From positions 1-7,314 of the forward strand of contig CAMCHA010000116.1 in the NCBI GenBank assembly GCA_945874515.1: a DNA stretch of 7,314 bases, in the 5' to 3' direction. This stretch comes from Asaia bogorensis. GTDB taxonomy: Bacteria > Pseudomonadota > Alphaproteobacteria > Acetobacterales > Acetobacteraceae. Shown piece after piece: positions 5,423 to 7,314 of this stretch. Positions within the stretch are counted from its first letter, which is position 1; the number at the start of each line of letters is the position of its first letter. The translations under genes and the position numbers were made by a program. The notes under the pieces are model-generated. The model was given only the letters and a program-made list of their open reading frames with translations. It was not told the DNA's origin and did no database searches.

Positions 5423-6828
5423 GCCTGGTGCCCGTGAAAGCCGCCGAGGCGCCGCGTAAATTCGATCTGGCCATTGTGGGTGCCGGGCCTGCCGGCATGG
5501 CGGCAGCGATTATGGCGCGGGAATGCGGGCTTTCCGTGCTGGTGGTGGATGAAAACGCCGCGCCCGGCGGGCAGGTATTTCGCGCCGCCGAATTGGCCGG
5601 CACCGATCCCGCTTTGGCGCGCGACATGGCGCCGGGGCTTGAATTGATCGCGCGGTTTCGCGCTTTGGATATCACCTATCGTCCCGGCACCACGCTTTGG
5701 ATGCTGGAACCGGATACCGGCACGCTTTCCCTCGCGCGCCAGGGTGAGACATTGGAAGTCACGGCTGATCGCATTCTGCTCGCCACCGGTGCGCAGGAAA
5801 GGCCGGTGCCCATTCCGGGCTGGACTCTGCCTGGCGTGATGAGTGCGGGCGCCGCGCAAATCGCCCTGAAAACCGCGGGCATGGTGCCATCGGGCAAGGT
5901 GGTGCTGGCGGGGCAGGGGCCGCTGATGTGGCTGCTGGCCAATCAATTGATCCGTGCGGGTGTTATGCCTGTGCTGGTGGAAACGCGCACCCAGCCCATT
6001 CTGCGGACGGCGCTGGAGGCTGGTGGTATTTTCAGCGGCTTTGGCCAGCTTGCCAAAGGCATCGGCCTAATCTTGAAGGCGCGTCAGGCCGGGATGCGGG
6101 TGATCACGGGGGCGAAGCATTTGCGCGCCGAAGGTTCAGCGCGCTTGCAGGCGCTGCGTTTCGAAGGCGGCGTTGAGCCTTGCGATACGCTGCTGCTGCA
6201 TGAAGGCGTGATTCCTTCGACGCATATCTCCATGGCGATTGGTCTGGAGCATGTCTGGGATGCGCGGCAATTGTGCTGGCGGCCAAAGCTGGATGTCTTT
6301 GGCGCATCATCCCATGCGCGCATTGCGGTAGCAGGCGATGGCGCGGTGCTTGGCGGCTGGGAAGCAGCGGTTGCGGCGGGGCAATTGGCAGCTTTGGATG
6401 CGGGGCTTCGGCTTGGGCGCATTTCGCGCGCTGATCGGGATTCACGTGCGGAAGCCAGCGCGGATGCGCTATTGCAGGCGCGCGCCCTCAGGCCTTTTCT
6501 TGATGCGCTTTATGCGCCTTCGCAGAAAGTGCTGGCACCGCCTGAAGAATCCACCATCATCTGCCGGTGTGAGGAAGTGACCGCAGGCTCACTCCGCTGG
6601 GCAGCGGCGATTGGCGCGACTGGTCCCAACCAGGCCAAGGCCTATTTACGTTGCGGGATGGGGCCCTGCCAGGGGCGTCTTTGTGGCTCGACCGTGGCGG
6701 CGGTGATTGCCGAAACCCGCAACGTGCCGGTGGAGGAGGTGGGGCATTTCCGCCCCCGTGCGCCCTATAAGCCCATCACCGTGCAGGAATTGGCGAGCGC
6801 GCAGCAGCGCGTTGATAGTCTTCCCTGA
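5419..6828 (+). CDS. NAD(P)/FAD-dependent oxidoreductase with C-terminal BFD-like [2Fe-2S] domain (HcnB/OoxA-like subunit)
   Basis: A 469-residue flavoprotein of the pyridine-nucleotide-disulfide oxidoreductase type. FAD motif GAGPAGMAAA is at residues 21-30 with VVDENAAPGGQ (42-52); LATGAQERPVPIPG (121-134) is the ATG-type segment; a second dinucleotide fold, LAGQGPLM, is at 163-170; the FAD-contacting AVAGDGAVLGGWEAA lies at 303-317. The C-terminal region has cysteines 382, 384, 412 and 417 (C-x-C...C-x4-C), the bacterioferritin-associated-ferredoxin pattern seen in HcnB, OoxA and sarcosine oxidase alpha, with an additional Cys422 in RCGMGPCQGRLC. No redox-active CxxxxC disulfide follows the first FAD motif, so this is not a classical disulfide reductase. 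The start is marked by GGGAGG 7 nt upstream and overlaps the previous stop (ATGA). With the two preceding genes it forms a probable three-subunit dehydrogenase; the electron acceptor and substrate are unknown. Confidence 0.94.
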   Translation: MSLVPVKAAEAPRKFDLAIVGAGPAGMAAAIMARECGLSVLVVDENAAPGGQVFRAAELAGTDPALARDMAPGLELIARFRALDITYRPGTTLWMLEPDTGTLSLARQGETLEVTADRILLATGAQERPVPIPGWTLPGVMSAGAAQIALKTAGMVPSGKVVLAGQGPLMWLLANQLIRAGVMPVLVETRTQPILRTALEAGGIFSGFGQLAKGIGLILKARQAGMRVITGAKHLRAEGSARLQALRFEGGVEPCDTLLLHEGVIPSTHISMAIGLEHVWDARQLCWRPKLDVFGASSHARIAVAGDGAVLGGWEAAVAAGQLAALDAGLRLGRISRADRDSRAEASADALLQARALRPFLDALYAPSQKVLAPPEESTIICRCEEVTAGSLRWAAAIGATGPNQAKAYLRCGMGPCQGRLCGSTVAAVIAETRNVPVEEVGHFRPRAPYKPITVQELASAQQRVDSLP

Positions 6829-6879
6829 AGAATAAATAGGATATTTCGCTTAAGCCATTTAAAGCGGCACTAAATTCAC
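6829..6879 (+). promoter_or_regulatory. AT-richer spacer after the flavoprotein operon
   Basis: This 51-bp gap is markedly richer in A and T than the surrounding sequence. It holds a weak inverted repeat (CGCTT 6847-6851 / AAGCG 6862-6866, 10-nt loop) without a following T-run, so no convincing terminator. A promoter for the downstream small gene could lie here (TAAATT at 6871-6876 is a poor -10 match), but I cannot identify one with confidence. Confidence 0.3.
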
Positions 6880-7230
6880 ATGCGTGATTCACAGCAATTC
6901 GTGGGCGGTAGGGCCATGCTGGGGCTTGGTGTGGCTGTGCTTGCCGCCCGCATCTCGCGCCGCGCTAGCGCGGTATCCCTCACAGCGTTGGAAGTTTTGG
7001 CGGCAAGGCTGGAAGCCGCAGGCGAAGATGGTCTTGACCCGCGCCATCATGATCTGTGGGATGCCGCTCTCGCGCGGGCGATCCCTGTGCGCCTTGATTA
7101 TGACACGGTGATGGTTGAAGCCAAAAGCGTGGTCATGCGCCGGGATATTTACGGCCTTGATGCCACCTATCTCCGCGCGCTGGATGCGCCGCGCAGCGAA
7201 AGGTTGGCAGAGGCATCGCCCCGGCCTTGA
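6880..7230 (+). CDS. Small hypothetical protein
   Basis: A 116-residue protein that I do not recognise. It starts with a short polar stretch, then a brief hydrophobic segment, MLGLGVAVLAA (residues 13-23), an Arg-rich step (RISRR), an Ala/Leu/Glu-rich probable helix (33-48), and a C-terminal half with DPRHHDLWDAALARAIPV (53-70) and a YDTVMVEAKSVVMRRDIYG strand-helix region (74-92). The hydrophobic stretch is too short for a confident membrane span. Codon composition resembles that of its neighbours, supporting real coding. The start is uncertain: no good Shine-Dalgarno precedes the ATG at 6880, and an in-frame ATG at 6916 with GGCGGT upstream is an alternative giving 104 residues. It is followed after 22 nt by an epimerase-like gene. 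Function unknown. Confidence 0.6.
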   Translation: MRDSQQFVGGRAMLGLGVAVLAARISRRASAVSLTALEVLAARLEAAGEDGLDPRHHDLWDAALARAIPVRLDYDTVMVEAKSVVMRRDIYGLDATYLRALDAPRSERLAEASPRP

Positions 7231-7252
7231 AGCTGTAAGGCAGGAATAAGAC

Positions 7253-7314
7253 ATGGCGCGTTATCTGGTGACAGGCGGTGCGGGTTTCGTCGGCAGCCAT
7301 GCGGTGCTGGCTTT
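7253..7314 (+). CDS. NAD-dependent epimerase/dehydratase-like protein (extended SDR), 5' part
   Basis: Only the first 20 codons are in the window; the gene continues past the right edge. They encode a beta strand followed by the glycine-rich TGGAGFVGSH dinucleotide-binding loop (residues 7-16), the signature of extended SDRs such as UDP-glucose 4-epimerase and dTDP-glucose 4,6-dehydratase. AGGA (7242-7245) lies 7 nt before the ATG, supporting this start. Such enzymes act on nucleotide sugars, usually for cell-surface polysaccharides, which would make this the beginning of a different functional block from the catabolic genes to the left. The exact enzyme cannot be told from this fragment. Confidence 0.8.
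   Translation, partial: MARYLVTGGAGFVGSHAVLA

Noticed and set aside
5146..5946. 266-residue open frame on the minus strand opposite the ferredoxin and flavoprotein genes.
   Set aside because: The translation is rich in His, Arg, Pro and Gln with no family motif, typical of the antisense frame of a GC-rich gene; both sense genes have clear motifs.
6847..6866. Possible terminator after the flavoprotein operon (CGCTT/AAGCG).
   Set aside because: Only a 5-bp stem with a 10-nt loop and no T-run, too weak to call a terminator.

Overview
The window is GC-rich, gene-dense bacterial chromosome. Short intergenic gaps, frequent ATGA/TGATG-type overlaps, GC-biased third codon positions and protein families common in alphaproteobacteria suggest an alphaproteobacterium, possibly a Roseomonas/Acetobacteraceae-type organism. 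That placement is inferred from style and family resemblance only; there is no rRNA or other phylogenetic marker here.

Layout. (1) Positions 1-1193, plus strand: the 3' part of one short-chain dehydrogenase/reductase (SDR) and a second complete SDR, the end of an operon entering from the left. (2) Positions 1190-3122, minus strand: a two-gene operon of an enoyl-CoA hydratase/isomerase-family (crotonase) protein followed by an iron-alcohol-dehydrogenase/maleylacetate-reductase-family protein. It runs head-on into the SDR operon and the two final stop codons overlap. (3) Positions 3123-3228: a short divergent intergenic region that should hold the promoters of both flanking operons. (4) Positions 3229-6828, plus strand: a third SDR, then a tightly coupled three-gene set made of a DAO-family FAD oxidoreductase, a small [2Fe-2S] protein, and a pyridine-nucleotide-disulfide-type flavoprotein with a C-terminal BFD-like [2Fe-2S] site. 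This composition is that of the multi-subunit dye-linked dehydrogenases related to hydrogen cyanide synthase (HcnABC), opine oxidases (Oox/Nox) and D-hydroxyproline dehydrogenase. (5) Positions 6829-7314: an AT-richer spacer, a small unrecognised protein, and the start of an NAD-dependent epimerase/dehydratase-like gene that runs off the right edge.

Taken together, positions 1-6828 look like a catabolic locus: a membrane- or dye-coupled amine or amino-acid-type dehydrogenase plus several NAD(P)-dependent alcohol/carbonyl oxidoreductases and a CoA-ester isomerase. The substrate cannot be read from the sequence, and no transporter or regulator lies inside the window. The most notable points are that the iron-ADH-family protein lacks two of the usual four metal ligands, that the crotonase has a single catalytic glutamate in the isomerase position and neither hydratase glutamate, and that the three-subunit dehydrogenase has no assignable substrate. 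I found no mobile element, CRISPR array, tRNA or rRNA.
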